From assembly GCF_006716905.1 (NCBI RefSeq), contig NZ_VFPV01000001.1:1490001-1554000 (forward strand): a stretch of 64,000 nt of DNA, written 5' to 3'. Made by a program: the position numbers and the translations under genes. Every line of letters starts with the position of its first letter. Within the stretch, counting starts at the first letter, position 1. This DNA is from Acidovorax temperans (lineage in GTDB: Bacteria > Pseudomonadota > Gammaproteobacteria > Burkholderiales > Burkholderiaceae_C). Shown one piece after another: positions 1 through 8,544 of the stretch. The notes beneath the pieces were generated by a model, which was not told where the DNA came from, ran no database searches, and worked only from the letters and a program-made list of their open reading frames with translations.

Positions 1-248
1 AACACCATGCCCACGCGGCTGCGCAGCTTGGGCAGGTTGGTCTTGGGGTCGTGCAGCTTGATGCCGTCCACCGTGATCTCGCCCTTCTGGAAGGGTTCGA
101 GCGCGTTGATGGTCTTGATCAGCGTGGACTTGCCCGAGCCCGAAGGGCCGCACACCACCACCACTTCACCTTTGCTGATGGTGGCCGAGCACTCGTTGAG
201 CACCTGCACTGGGCCATACCACTTGGATACGTTCTTGAGTTCGATCAT
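1..248 (-). CDS. gltL: Amino acid ABC transporter ATP-binding protein, 3' part outside window
   Basis: ATPase subunit of a polar amino acid importer, working on the cytoplasmic face to drive the GltJ/GltK permease. The window edge cuts the gene, leaving about the first 82 residues. They begin MIELKNVSKWYG and contain an intact Walker A, GPSGSGKST, at residues 34-42. A GGAG lies just upstream of the ATG. The gap to gltK is 149 bp, much longer than the 2-bp gltJ-gltK spacing, but strand and order fit one operon. The PAAT-family assignment is secure. Glutamate/aspartate specificity is inferred from the neighbouring binding protein. Confidence 0.93.
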   Translation of the reverse strand, partial: MIELKNVSKWYGPVQVLNECSATISKGEVVVVCGPSGSGKSTLIKTINALEPFQKGEITVDGIKLHDPKTNLPKLRSRVGMV

Positions 249-397
249 TTCTTTCTCCAATCTCTTCTCTTGTCACTTTTTCGGGGCGCCGCCCATAAGA
301 CCGATGCGGCCTCATGCGGGGACGCCGTGGAGCTGGCTCTGCCAGGCCACTGGCGTCGTCACCCTCGGGGGAAGGCGCCGAAGGCGACTCAGGGGGG

Positions 398-1063
398 CTA
401 CCGAATAATTGCGATCTTCTGGTGCAGGCGCTTCACAGCCCAGGACAGCGCATAGCACATCACAAAGTACAGGACGGCAGCGGCCAGGTACGCCTCGATG
501 GGTCGGCCAAAGTTCTTGCCCGCCACTTCAAAGCCCTTGAGCATGTCGTAGGCGCCAATCGCATACACCAGCGAGGTGTCCTGGAACAGGATGATGGTCT
601 GGGTCAGCAGCACAGGCAGCATGTTGCGGAAGGCCTGGGGCAGCACCACCAGCTTCATGTTCTGGCTGTAGGTCATGCCCAGCGCCTGCCCGGCATACAC
701 CTGCCCACGCGGAATGGACTGGATACCCGCGCGCATGATTTCGCTGAAGTACGCGGCCTCGAACGCGATGAAGGTGACCACCGCCGACAACTCAGCACCA
801 ATGGGGCGACCGATGATGGCAGGCATCAGCAGGAAGAACCACAGAATCACCATGACCAGCGGAATGCTGCGCATGCCGTTGACGTAGATGGTGGCGGGCA
901 CATCCAGCCATTTGCGGCCCGACAGGCGCATCAGCGCCAGCACCGTGCCGAACAGCACGCCGCCAATGGTGGCAACCAGGGTGAGCATCAGGCTGAAGTA
1001 CAGCCCCTTCAGGACGAAGTTGGAGATCAGGTCCCAGTTGTAGAAGGAAAAGTCGAGATTCAT
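398..1063 (-). CDS. gltK: Glutamate/aspartate-type ABC transporter permease GltK
   Basis: Inner-membrane permease subunit (221 aa) of the polar amino acid importer, pairing with GltJ. It has several hydrophobic segments and the EAA loop that contacts the ATPase (EAAYFSEIMRAGIQSIPRG, about residues 100-118). Length and composition are normal for the HisMQ/GltK family. It starts 2 bp downstream of the gltJ stop, so the two are almost certainly co-translated. No truncation is seen. Confidence 0.95.
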   Translation of the reverse strand: MNLDFSFYNWDLISNFVLKGLYFSLMLTLVATIGGVLFGTVLALMRLSGRKWLDVPATIYVNGMRSIPLVMVILWFFLLMPAIIGRPIGAELSAVVTFIAFEAAYFSEIMRAGIQSIPRGQVYAGQALGMTYSQNMKLVVLPQAFRNMLPVLLTQTIILFQDTSLVYAIGAYDMLKGFEVAGKNFGRPIEAYLAAAVLYFVMCYALSWAVKRLHQKIAIIR

Positions 1064-1065
1064 GT

Positions 1066-1824
1066 TCAGTGACCTCCGCCCGCTCCGCCTGCCACCACCA
1101 TGCCGGGGATGCGCACGCGCTTTTCAATGAAGGCCATGATGCGGTTGATGGCGAAGGCCGACACGATATAAAGCCCGGTCACCGCGAGGTAGACCTCAAT
1201 GCCGCGCGAGGTTTCTTCCTGCGCCTGCATGGCAAACATCGTGAGCTCGGCCACCGAAACGGCAAACGCCACCGACGAGTTCTTGAAGATGTTCATCGTC
1301 TCGCTGGTCAGCGGCGGCACGATGATGCGAAACGCCATCGGCAGCAGCACATAGCGGTACGTCTGGAACGTGGTGAACCCCATGGCCATGCCTGCATAGC
1401 GCTGGCCGCGTGGCAACGCCTGGATGCCCGAGCGCACCTGCTCGGCTATACGCGCCGAGGTAAAAAAGCCCAGGGCAAACACTACCAGCACGAACCCCGG
1501 CACGCCCTTCATGGCTGGCACCAGGGTCGGCACCACGTGGTACCACAAGAAAATTTGCACGAGCAACGGTATGTTGCGGAACAGCTCCACCCACGCATTG
1601 CCCAGCCGGGTCACGATGGGGCTGTTGGGCAACGTGCGCAACGTGCCGATCAGCGAGCCAATGACCAACGCCAGCAACAAAGCCAGCAGCGATACAGACA
1701 CTGTCCACCCCCAGGCCGACAGCATCCAGTCGAGGTAAGTGATGTCGCCGCCTTTGCCAAAGCAGCCTTGCACCACTTCCCGCTCAATGGTGTCCTGGCA
1801 GAACACCTGCCAATCCCAACTCAT
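1066..1824 (-). CDS. gltJ: Glutamate/aspartate-type ABC transporter permease GltJ
   Basis: Second permease subunit (252 aa), starting MSWDWQVFCQD. An open frame continues upstream to 1986, but those codons lie inside the insertion sequence. The ATG at 1822-1824 has GGGG about seven bases upstream and matches the usual GltJ N-terminus, so it was chosen. The EAA loop (RIAEQVRSGIQALPRG) is in the middle of the protein. The IS terminal repeat ends only 15 bp upstream of the start codon, and the target-site duplication abuts the ribosome-binding site. Translation signals survive, but read-through transcription from gltI must now cross an IS of about 1.3 kb. Confidence 0.95.
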   Translation of the reverse strand: MSWDWQVFCQDTIEREVVQGCFGKGGDITYLDWMLSAWGWTVSVSLLALLLALVIGSLIGTLRTLPNSPIVTRLGNAWVELFRNIPLLVQIFLWYHVVPTLVPAMKGVPGFVLVVFALGFFTSARIAEQVRSGIQALPRGQRYAGMAMGFTTFQTYRYVLLPMAFRIIVPPLTSETMNIFKNSSVAFAVSVAELTMFAMQAQEETSRGIEVYLAVTGLYIVSAFAINRIMAFIEKRVRIPGMVVAGGAGGGH

Positions 1825-1839
1825 AGGATCACCCCTTAG

Positions 1840-3160
1840 CAGGCCGTTGAAAAAGTGCTCTTCGAACGCATCAAGGTCGTGGATTTCGAAGAAGCAAGTC
1901 GCCCAGACGCGCCCACGAATCAAATTCGAGGGCCATTTCGGCCTGTTTGCAGGCCGTTTTGCCCGTTTCGGGCGCACGTATCCCATGGCTCACGCATGAT
2001 GCGCGTCCCACCAGCCACCCAGACTGCCCATGCGCACCAGGTTGTAGGTGGCAAAGCACAGCAGCGCCTGGCCCGCGAGCTTGGCCTGACCGATCAGCTT
2101 GGTCTTGGCCAGACCACCCACGGTCTTGATCCAGCCAAAGGCCTCCTCGATGCGCTTGCGCACCTTCAGGCTGGTCTTGTAGCTCTCGTGCCGCGTGACT
2201 CTGGCGTCGACCGCCGAGTGCTTGTCCTTGGCCGCCACGTGTGGCGTGACCAAAAGCCGGCGGCAGCCCTTGATGAAGGCCTTGCTGTCGTAGCCCTTGT
2301 CGGCCCCGACCGTGGCCCGCTTGTTCCTGTTGCCCCGGCGCCCCAGCATGGCCAGCGCCGCTTCGCGCTCGGCGGTGCCACTGGCGTGGGTGATCTCAAC
2401 ATCCACGATCAGCCCGTTGCGGTTTTCCATGAGGATGTGCCCCATGTGGCACAGGCGGGACTTGTCACCCGCGCTCTTCTTGAACAACCGTGCATCAGCG
2501 TCCGTGGTGCTTTGGTGGGTGTCGTTGCAGCGCTCCTGTCCTTTGAAGTCCACCTCGGGATTGCGTCCGGGCGGCGTGTCGCTGTCATCGTCTTTGCGCT
2601 TGAAGCTCTTGTGCGAGGCCCAGGCTTCGATGAGCGTGCCGTCCACGCTGAAGTGCTCGTCGCTGGCAAGCCGCCCCCACTGGGCGCTGAGCTTGACGCG
2701 CTCGAAGAAGGCACGGGCGAGGTCTTCGTTGAACAAGCGTTCGCGGTTGGCGCTGAAGGTGGAGTGGTCCCAGACCTTGTCCTCGATGTTCAGGCCCACG
2801 AACCAGCGGTACAGCAGGTTGTAGTTGACCGCTTCGACCAACTGGCGCTCGCTGCGGATGGAGAACAGGATCTGCAGCAGCAAGGCCTTGAGCAGCATCT
2901 CGGGCGGCACCGAGGGGCGCCCGCGGCGGGCATACACCGCTTCGAACTCGCTGTGCATCGTCGCCAGCAGCGCATCGACCACGGCGCGCAACTTGCGCAG
3001 CGGGTGTGCCGCTGGCACGCGATCTTCAAGGCTGATGTAGCTGAACATCGCCCCCTGGAAGTCTTGGTTGCCTCTCATCTTTCTTGTCTGGGTCGTTCTT
3101 GGATGGCTTCAGATCGTAGCGGCCCACACGGGCGGCGGCGAAGGATTTTTCAACGGCCTG
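1840..3160 (-). mobile_element. Complete IS5-family insertion sequence, 1321 bp
   Basis: Both ends carry the same perfect 15-bp inverted repeat, CAGGCCGTTGAAAAA at 1840-1854 and its complement at 3146-3160. The 4-bp sequence TTAG flanks both ends directly (1836-1839 and 3161-3164). This is a target-site duplication of the YTAR type typical of the IS5 group. One intact transposase gene occupies most of the element. Perfect ends, an intact gene and an intact duplication suggest a recent insertion. It sits between the gltI terminator and gltJ, on the same strand as the glt genes. Confidence 0.95.
1990..3078 (-). CDS. IS5-family transposase
   Basis: DDE transposase of 362 aa that cuts and joins the ends of the surrounding element. 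The N-terminal part, with FSYISLEDRVPAAHPLR, is the DUF772-type domain of IS5 transposases. The catalytic core follows: first Asp in FSVDGTLIEAW, second in VGADKGYDSKAF, and Glu in KRIEEAFGWIK. No frameshift or stop is seen and the length is normal, so it is probably active. The ATG at 3076-3078 is preceded by AAGAAAG. Confidence 0.95.
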   Translation of the reverse strand: MRGNQDFQGAMFSYISLEDRVPAAHPLRKLRAVVDALLATMHSEFEAVYARRGRPSVPPEMLLKALLLQILFSIRSERQLVEAVNYNLLYRWFVGLNIEDKVWDHSTFSANRERLFNEDLARAFFERVKLSAQWGRLASDEHFSVDGTLIEAWASHKSFKRKDDDSDTPPGRNPEVDFKGQERCNDTHQSTTDADARLFKKSAGDKSRLCHMGHILMENRNGLIVDVEITHASGTAEREAALAMLGRRGNRNKRATVGADKGYDSKAFIKGCRRLLVTPHVAAKDKHSAVDARVTRHESYKTSLKVRKRIEEAFGWIKTVGGLAKTKLIGQAKLAGQALLCFATYNLVRMGSLGGWWDAHHA

Positions 3161-3205
3161 TTAGTTATTTGATATTGCGTTGGCGCCACCGCTTGGAGGC
3201 CCAAC

Positions 3206-3242
3206 AAAAAACGCCCCTTCAAACCCACTGTTCGAAGGGGCG
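3206..3242 (-). terminator. Rho-independent terminator after gltI
   Basis: Read on the minus strand, a perfect 9-bp stem (CGCCCCTTC / GAAGGGGCG, 12-13 base loop) is followed by six T. It lies just after the gltI stop and before the IS and gltJ. Such a site probably acts as an attenuator that makes the binding protein more abundant than the permease and ATPase. Confidence 0.88.
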
Positions 3243-3257
3243 CAGGTGATCCAGGAA

Positions 3258-4157
3258 TTACTTCTTGGCGTAGTCTTCCATGGGCTTGTCGTTGGGGTTG
3301 GCCCAGGCAGCCTTGGTGGCTTCAGACAAAGGCAGGCCGATCTTCACGTTGGCTGGGGGCACAGGCTGCATGAACCACTTGTCGTACAGCTTGGCCAGCG
3401 AGCCGTCCTTGATCTGGCGCTTGATGGAGTCGTCCACAGCCTTCTTGAAGGCGGGGTCATCCTTGCGCAGCATGCAGGCGATGGGTTCCACGCTCAGCAC
3501 TTCGCCCACGATCTTGTAGTCGGCAGGGTTCTTGGACTTGGAGATGTTGGCGGCCAGGATGGAGCCATCCATCACGAATGCGTCGGCACGGCCGGTTTCC
3601 AGCATCAGGAAGCTGTCAGCGTGGTCCTTGCCGAACACTTCCTTGAAGTCGATGCCGCCAGCACGTTCGTGCTTGCGCAGGGTCTGCACCGAGGTCGTGC
3701 CGGTGGTGGTGGCCACGGTCTTGCCGTTCAGGTCCTTGATGGAATTGATGCTCGAGTTGGCCTTGGTGGCAATGCGCACTTCTTCCACATAGGTGGTCAC
3801 GGCAAACGCCACGTCCTTCTGGCGGGCGGCGTTGTTGGTGGTGGAGCCGCACTCCAGGTCCACCGTGCCGTTGGTCACCAGGGGCACGCGGTTTTGCGAG
3901 GTGACGGGCTGGTACTTGATGTCCAGCTTGGGCAAGCCCAGTTGCTTCTGGATATCGGCAAGGATGACTTCAGCCATCTCGGTGTGGAAGCCCACGTACT
4001 TGCCGTTGCCCAGGGTGTAGGACAAGCCGGAGGACTCACGCACCCCCAGGGATACGCTACCGGAGGCCTTGATTTTGGCCAGCGTGTCGTTCGCCTGAGC
4101 AAACACGCTGCCAGCAGCCAAGGCGGTGACGGCAATAGCCAACAAATGCTTTTTCAT
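3258..4157 (-). CDS. gltI: Glutamate/aspartate-type ABC transporter periplasmic binding protein
   Basis: Periplasmic solute-binding protein (299 aa) that captures the amino acid and delivers it to GltJK. It starts MKKHLLAIAVTALAAG with a clear Sec signal peptide, cleaved near VFA-QAND. The ATG at 4155-4157 follows a strong AAGGAG site, and an upstream in-frame extension is not needed. The motif DLECGSTTNN, typical of GltI/AatJ-type proteins, is present. A terminator follows directly, and the IS separates the gene from its permease genes. The exact ligand among glutamate, aspartate and related amino acids cannot be read from sequence. Confidence 0.93.
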   Translation of the reverse strand: MKKHLLAIAVTALAAGSVFAQANDTLAKIKASGSVSLGVRESSGLSYTLGNGKYVGFHTEMAEVILADIQKQLGLPKLDIKYQPVTSQNRVPLVTNGTVDLECGSTTNNAARQKDVAFAVTTYVEEVRIATKANSSINSIKDLNGKTVATTTGTTSVQTLRKHERAGGIDFKEVFGKDHADSFLMLETGRADAFVMDGSILAANISKSKNPADYKIVGEVLSVEPIACMLRKDDPAFKKAVDDSIKRQIKDGSLAKLYDKWFMQPVPPANVKIGLPLSEATKAAWANPNDKPMEDYAKK

Positions 4158-4265
4158 AGAGGTCTCCTTAGTGGATAGGGCAGAGAGAATCGGAAGCGCG
4201 CTTGCATGCCAATCGTGCCGGCGAGGCAAGTGCTTCCAGCAATAAGCCGCGGGCGGTCATCTTAT

Positions 4266-5153
4266 TCAGAACGGAACCTGGTCGGTAGGGTATTTCCAGA
4301 AGTCCCTGAGTAAATAGCTGACCGGTATGTTCAACGGCTTGTTGTGGGGTGGGATAGGTTGGGCAAACCACTTATCGTAAATCGGATAGATCTCGCGGCT
4401 GGTGATCAGACGTTTCATTTCTTCGTCCACCAGCTTTTTAAATTCGGGGTCGTTCTTGGGCAGCATGATGGCCAAGGGCTCGGTGGTGACGAATCGGCCC
4501 ACCACCTTGAGTGCTTTCGGGTCTGGGCGAGCAGCTGCCAGACCGTACAGGAGCACATCGTCCATCAAAAACGCATCGGCCTCACCCTTCTCGACCATTT
4601 CCACGCCACGGGCATGGTCTGGCGCCTCCACGATCTTGATACCCATCAGGCGCTCGCGATTGGCTTGCGTCACAGCCTTGAGGGGCGTGGTGCCTTGCGT
4701 CGAAGCGAGGATTTTGCCCTGCAAGTCTTCGAGGCGATCCATGGAGCTGGAGGCCTTGGTCAACAAGCGTGCGCCCGTGATGAAGTGGGGCACCGTGAAA
4801 GCCACCTTCTGGCGGCGCTCGGCATTGTTGGTGGTGGAACCGCACTCCAGATCGGCCTTGCCCTGCTCGATCATTTCGATGCGGTTGGCGGGTGAGACCA
4901 TGACGAACTCCACCGCCATGTCCTTGGCGCCCGTCTTCTTGCGCACCACTTCGGCCAGGCGCAGGCACAGGTCTACCGCATAGCCCACGGGCTTGCCCGA
5001 AGCCACGTACGAAAACGGCACGGCAGATTCGCGGTGTGCAATCACCAGCTTGCCCCCGGCGCTGATGCGCTCCAGCACCGTGGCGGCCGTTGCGGCAGGC
5101 ACGCAGCACAGGGCCGCAAGGCACCATGCCAATCCCCAATATTGTTTATTCAT
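4266..5153 (-). CDS. Second GltI-like amino acid-binding protein
   Basis: Periplasmic binding protein of 295 aa beginning MNKQYWGLAWCLAALCCV, with a signal peptide ending near TAA. It keeps the family motif DLECGSTTNNA and the closing YDKWFAQPIPP, so it is a divergent paralogue of gltI next door. No permease or ATPase genes of its own are nearby, so it may share GltJKL, giving the importer a second specificity (inference). The start codon lacks a strong Shine-Dalgarno sequence. It lies downstream of a LysR gene on the same strand, with a palindrome about 150 bp upstream. Confidence 0.88.
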   Translation of the reverse strand: MNKQYWGLAWCLAALCCVPAATAATVLERISAGGKLVIAHRESAVPFSYVASGKPVGYAVDLCLRLAEVVRKKTGAKDMAVEFVMVSPANRIEMIEQGKADLECGSTTNNAERRQKVAFTVPHFITGARLLTKASSSMDRLEDLQGKILASTQGTTPLKAVTQANRERLMGIKIVEAPDHARGVEMVEKGEADAFLMDDVLLYGLAAARPDPKALKVVGRFVTTEPLAIMLPKNDPEFKKLVDEEMKRLITSREIYPIYDKWFAQPIPPHNKPLNIPVSYLLRDFWKYPTDQVPF

Positions 5154-5301
5154 ACAAAGTTTCCCTGCGTGACCCAGAAAGTACCTTGCAAGCTTTGTGC
5201 CATTGCCCGCCGGTGGCGGCCAGCAAGTGCAGTTCACCCGCGCGGGCCAACCAAAAACTTACTGCAAACTTTCAGATCAAGGCGCGACTGTACGTTTCAG
5301 T

Positions 5302-5316
5302 TTGGTGAAACACCAA
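5302..5316. promoter_or_regulatory. Perfect palindrome upstream of the second binding-protein gene
   Basis: TTGGTG-AAA-CACCAA is a perfect 6-3-6 inverted repeat in the 206-bp gap between the LysR stop and the binding-protein start (5153). It has no T run, so it is more like an operator than a terminator. Which protein would bind it is unknown. The adjacent LysR protein is one candidate, although the classical T-N11-A form is not obvious. Confidence 0.4.
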
Positions 5317-5359
5317 TGCTGATTGCGCGCCCTGTTATGCAAAAATTTTATGTCCGTAT

Positions 5360-6298
5360 TTACCCTAGGCATGGGCCAGCCTGCGTTTGCAGGTAGGCCC
5401 AGAGTGCTTGGGCCGTGCCTTTGGCAGACTCCTTGCCCGCAGGCTTTTCACGGTAGGCGCGCACATCCATGATCATCTGCAAGCCTTCGGTATCGGCGGG
5501 TGCAGCACTTACCAGGCGCTTGGAACGCAGTTCCTTTTTCACCGCACTGTGGGGCAGAAAGGCCACGCCATGCCCTTCCAGCGCCATGGCTTTCAGGCCT
5601 TCGGCCATGTCGGTTTCGTACACCCGCTCCAGATGAATGGGCGTGCGGGACTCTTTCAGGATCAGCTCCGTCACCCGCCCCAGGTAGGCCCCCGGGGCAT
5701 AGCCCAGGTAGGGCAGTGGCTGCCCGGCGCGGCCCGGCAGGCGGAACAGCGGCTCGCCATCGGCGTCGGGCTTGCTGTAGGGCGACAGCACTTCCTGCCC
5801 CAGGCTGACCATTTCGTAGCGGTTGGCATCCAGCTGAAAGGGCTGGGATGAGTGGTGGTAGGCAATGAGCAGATCGCAGCCACCTTCCACCAGCCGCATC
5901 ACGGCGTCGTGCACATTCAGGGCAATCAGGCGGCTTTTGAAGGGCCCGAACTTTTCGTGCAGGCTCGACACCCAGGCCGGGAAGAACGTGAACGCCAGTG
6001 TGTGCGGCACGGCAAACTCGATCATGTCCTTGCCGGCGCTGGTGTGTCCGCGCAGCATGGCGCGCGTGTTTTGCAGTGCCTGCAGCATTTCCAGCGCCTG
6101 GTCGTACAGCGTCTTGCCCGCGGGCGTGAGGCGCGTGGGGTACGAACTGCGGTCCACCAGATCAGTGCCCGCCCAGGCTTCCAGGGCCTGGATGCGCCGC
6201 GAGAACGCGGGCTGTGTCACATGCCGCAGCTGGGCTGAACGGCTGAAGCTGCGGGTCTCCGCAAGGCTGACGAAATCTTCTAACCACTTGGTTTCCAT
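5360..6298 (-). CDS. LysR-family transcriptional regulator
   Basis: DNA-binding regulator of 312 aa. The N-terminal winged helix-turn-helix is clear (METKWLEDFVSLAETRSFSR, then RHVTQPAFSRRIQALE, about residues 1-60), followed by a periplasmic-binding-like effector domain. METKW was taken as the start; an in-frame ATG three codons upstream is also possible. The gene precedes the second gltI-like gene on the same strand, suggesting control of amino acid uptake, but it could equally act on the TRAP genes upstream in the opposite direction. The effector is unknown. Confidence 0.9.
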   Translation of the reverse strand: METKWLEDFVSLAETRSFSRSAQLRHVTQPAFSRRIQALEAWAGTDLVDRSSYPTRLTPAGKTLYDQALEMLQALQNTRAMLRGHTSAGKDMIEFAVPHTLAFTFFPAWVSSLHEKFGPFKSRLIALNVHDAVMRLVEGGCDLLIAYHHSSQPFQLDANRYEMVSLGQEVLSPYSKPDADGEPLFRLPGRAGQPLPYLGYAPGAYLGRVTELILKESRTPIHLERVYETDMAEGLKAMALEGHGVAFLPHSAVKKELRSKRLVSAAPADTEGLQMIMDVRAYREKPAGKESAKGTAQALWAYLQTQAGPCLG

Positions 6299-6461
6299 CG
6301 GCAACATTATCCGCGCCTGACTGGAACCTTGCGCACGCAACCCGGCCGACAGGCCCTGTGGAATGGGTGTGGCCCCAAGCGTCGCATAATGTAACGGGGG
6401 CTTCAACCACGCGCCCGCGTCCTGCCTTGGGTTGCACAACATCCTCGGGGCATCGACATTG

Positions 6462-6655
6462 AGAACCTGTTCAAAGTCTTTTTGGTGCTGCTGCCATGGC
6501 TTGCCGCGATGAGGGCAAGGCTTGGAATGCGCTCCATCGCCCCGCACGCTTGTCGGCGCTGTTGCGCACCCAGCATGGCCTGCAGCAGATCGGGCGGCGA
6601 GGCACTCGCCCACAGGGTTGCGTTGAAGCCAGCAAAGAGACTCTGAACAGGTTCT
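6462..6655. repeat. Small inverted-repeat (MITE-like) element before the TRAP operon
   Basis: A 194-bp segment is bounded by inverted repeats of 22 bp matching at 20 positions: AGAACCTGTTCAAAGTCTTT at 6462-6481 and the complement of AGAACCTGTTCAGAGTCTCT ending at 6655. It has no coding capacity of its own. It fills half of the 390-bp gap between the LysR start and dctQ and ends 33 bp before the dctQ ATG. No target-site duplication was recognised. The rest of the gap (6299-6461) shows nothing identifiable. Confidence 0.6.
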
Positions 6656-6688
6656 GAAACCTGTTCCGTTTTTCCGCACCCGCTCTCC

Positions 6689-7222
6689 ATGTCCTCCACC
6701 CCTCCCCCCAGCCCGTCCGAGCAGGAGCCCCGCTCACTGCAGTTTGAAGACTGGCTCACCGTCATCGTCATGGCGGCCCTGGCGCTCATCACCTTTGCCA
6801 ATGTGCTGGTGCGCTACTTCACCAATTCGTCGTTCGCCTGGACGGAAGAAATCTCCGTCTTCCTGATGATTGCCCTGGCCCTCATCGCAGGCTCTGCCGC
6901 CGTCGCGCGCGACCAGCACATCCGCATCGAGTATTTTGCCGAGGGCGGCTCGGCCCTGCGCAGCAAGCGCCTGTCCATGCTGGGCGCGGCCACCGTGGCC
7001 GTGCTGTTTGGCGTGATCGCCGTGCTCAGCGTTCGCGTGGTATGGGACGACTACCGTTTTGGCGAAACCTCGCCCGGCATCGGCGTGCCGCAGTGGTGGT
7101 ATTCGATCTGGCTGCCCGTGTTCTCGGCCCTCATCACGCTGCGCGCCGTGGGCCTGTTCATCCGCCGCAGCCGCAGCAAGGTCGATGCCTCTGATGCTCA
7201 CTCACAGGAGCCCCAAGCATGA
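6689..7222 (+). CDS. dctQ: TRAP transporter small membrane subunit (DctQ)
   Basis: Small permease subunit (177 aa) of a tripartite ATP-independent periplasmic transporter. About four hydrophobic helices are visible, beginning at LTVIVMAALALITFANVLVR and including the family element FAWTEEISVFLMI. The C-terminus is hydrophilic. It overlaps dctM by 4 bp (ATGA), so the two are translationally coupled. No strong ribosome-binding site precedes its ATG, and the inverted-repeat element ends 33 bp upstream. Confidence 0.92.
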   Translation: MSSTPPPSPSEQEPRSLQFEDWLTVIVMAALALITFANVLVRYFTNSSFAWTEEISVFLMIALALIAGSAAVARDQHIRIEYFAEGGSALRSKRLSMLGAATVAVLFGVIAVLSVRVVWDDYRFGETSPGIGVPQWWYSIWLPVFSALITLRAVGLFIRRSRSKVDASDAHSQEPQA

Positions 7223-8517
7223 TCGCCACGCTGCTCTTTGTGGCCTTTTTGGGCCTGATGTTTGTGGGCGTGCCGATTGGCGCCGCGCTGGGCCTGGCGG
7301 GTGCCGCAGCCATTGCGCTGGCCAATGCCGACAGCCAGTGGTTTGGCCTGCTGGCTGTGCCGCAGAACTTCTACGCCGGGCTGGGCAAATACCCGCTGCT
7401 GGCCATCCCGATGTTCGTGCTGGTGGGCTCGATTTTTGACCGCTCGGGCGTGGCGCTGCGCCTCGTCAACTTCGCCGTGGCGATGGTCGGCCGTGGCCCC
7501 GGCATGCTGCCGCTGGTCGCCATTGCCGTGGCCATGTTCCTGGGCGGCATCTCGGGCTCCGGCCCCGCCAATGCGGCCGCCGTGGGTGGCGTGATGATTG
7601 CGGCCATGTCGCGCGCAGGCTACCCGCCCTCGTTCTCGGCCAGCGTGGTGGGCGCAGCAGCGGCTACCGACATCCTGATCCCACCGTCCGTCGCCTTCAT
7701 CATCTACTCGGTGCTGGTGCCCGGCGCCTCGGTGCCCGCGCTGTTTGCGGCCGGCATGATCCCCGGCATCCTGGCCGGTGTGGCGCTCATCGTGCCCGCC
7801 GTGTGGATGGCCCGCAAACACAAGATGGGCGCGCTCGAAGCCACCATGCCCCGCCCGCCGTTCTGGAAGAGCCTGCGCGAAGCCACCTGGGGCCTGGCCG
7901 CTCCGGTGCTGATTCTGGGCGGTATGCGCGCTGGCTGGTTCACACCGACGGAAGCCGCCGTGGTGGCCGTGTTCTACGGCCTGTTCGTGGGCATGGTGAT
8001 CCACCGCACGATCAAGGTGCGCGACCTGTTCCCCATCCTGCGCGAGTCGGGCGAGCTGTCGGCGGTGATCCTCATCGTCGTGTCGCTCGCGGGCATCTTT
8101 GCCTATTCGCTATCTACCCTGGGTGTGATCGACCCCGTGGCCAAGGCCATCGTGAACTCGGGCCTGGGCGAATACGGCGTGCTGGCGCTGCTCATCGTGC
8201 TGCTCATCACCGTGGGCATGTTCCTTGATGGCATCTCGATCTTCCTGATCTTTGTACCGCTGCTCTTGCCCATCATGCAGCACTACCACTGGGACCCTGT
8301 CTGGTTCGGCGTGATCCTCACCCTCAAGGTCGCGCTGGGCCAGTTCACCCCGCCCCTGGCCGTGAACCTGATGGTGTCGTGCCGCATTGCCGGTGTGCGC
8401 ATGGAGTCCACCGTGCGCTGGGTCGGCTGGATGCTGCTGGCCATGTTCCTGGTGATGGTGGCCGTGATCGCTTTCCCCCAACTCGCCCTGTGGCTGCCCG
8501 CCAAAATGGGTTATTGA
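7219..8517 (+). CDS. dctM: TRAP transporter large membrane subunit (DctM)
   Basis: Large permease subunit (432 aa) that uses an ion gradient to move the substrate delivered by DctP. It has about a dozen hydrophobic segments and DctM hallmarks such as GGISGSGPANAAAVGG, ATDILIPPSVAFIIY and GMFLDGISIFLIFVPLL. Length is normal. It overlaps dctQ by 4 bp, and dctP follows after 27 bp. The substrate is probably a carboxylate. Confidence 0.95.
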   Translation: MIATLLFVAFLGLMFVGVPIGAALGLAGAAAIALANADSQWFGLLAVPQNFYAGLGKYPLLAIPMFVLVGSIFDRSGVALRLVNFAVAMVGRGPGMLPLVAIAVAMFLGGISGSGPANAAAVGGVMIAAMSRAGYPPSFSASVVGAAAATDILIPPSVAFIIYSVLVPGASVPALFAAGMIPGILAGVALIVPAVWMARKHKMGALEATMPRPPFWKSLREATWGLAAPVLILGGMRAGWFTPTEAAVVAVFYGLFVGMVIHRTIKVRDLFPILRESGELSAVILIVVSLAGIFAYSLSTLGVIDPVAKAIVNSGLGEYGVLALLIVLLITVGMFLDGISIFLIFVPLLLPIMQHYHWDPVWFGVILTLKVALGQFTPPLAVNLMVSCRIAGVRMESTVRWVGWMLLAMFLVMVAVIAFPQLALWLPAKMGY

Positions 8518-8544
8518 TTGATTTCTAACAAGGAGACTGACCCG

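Noticed and set aside
1825..1986. 54-residue N-terminal extension of GltJ
   Set aside because: The extension lies in the IS end and flank; the standard GltJ start with a good ribosome-binding site is at 1824.
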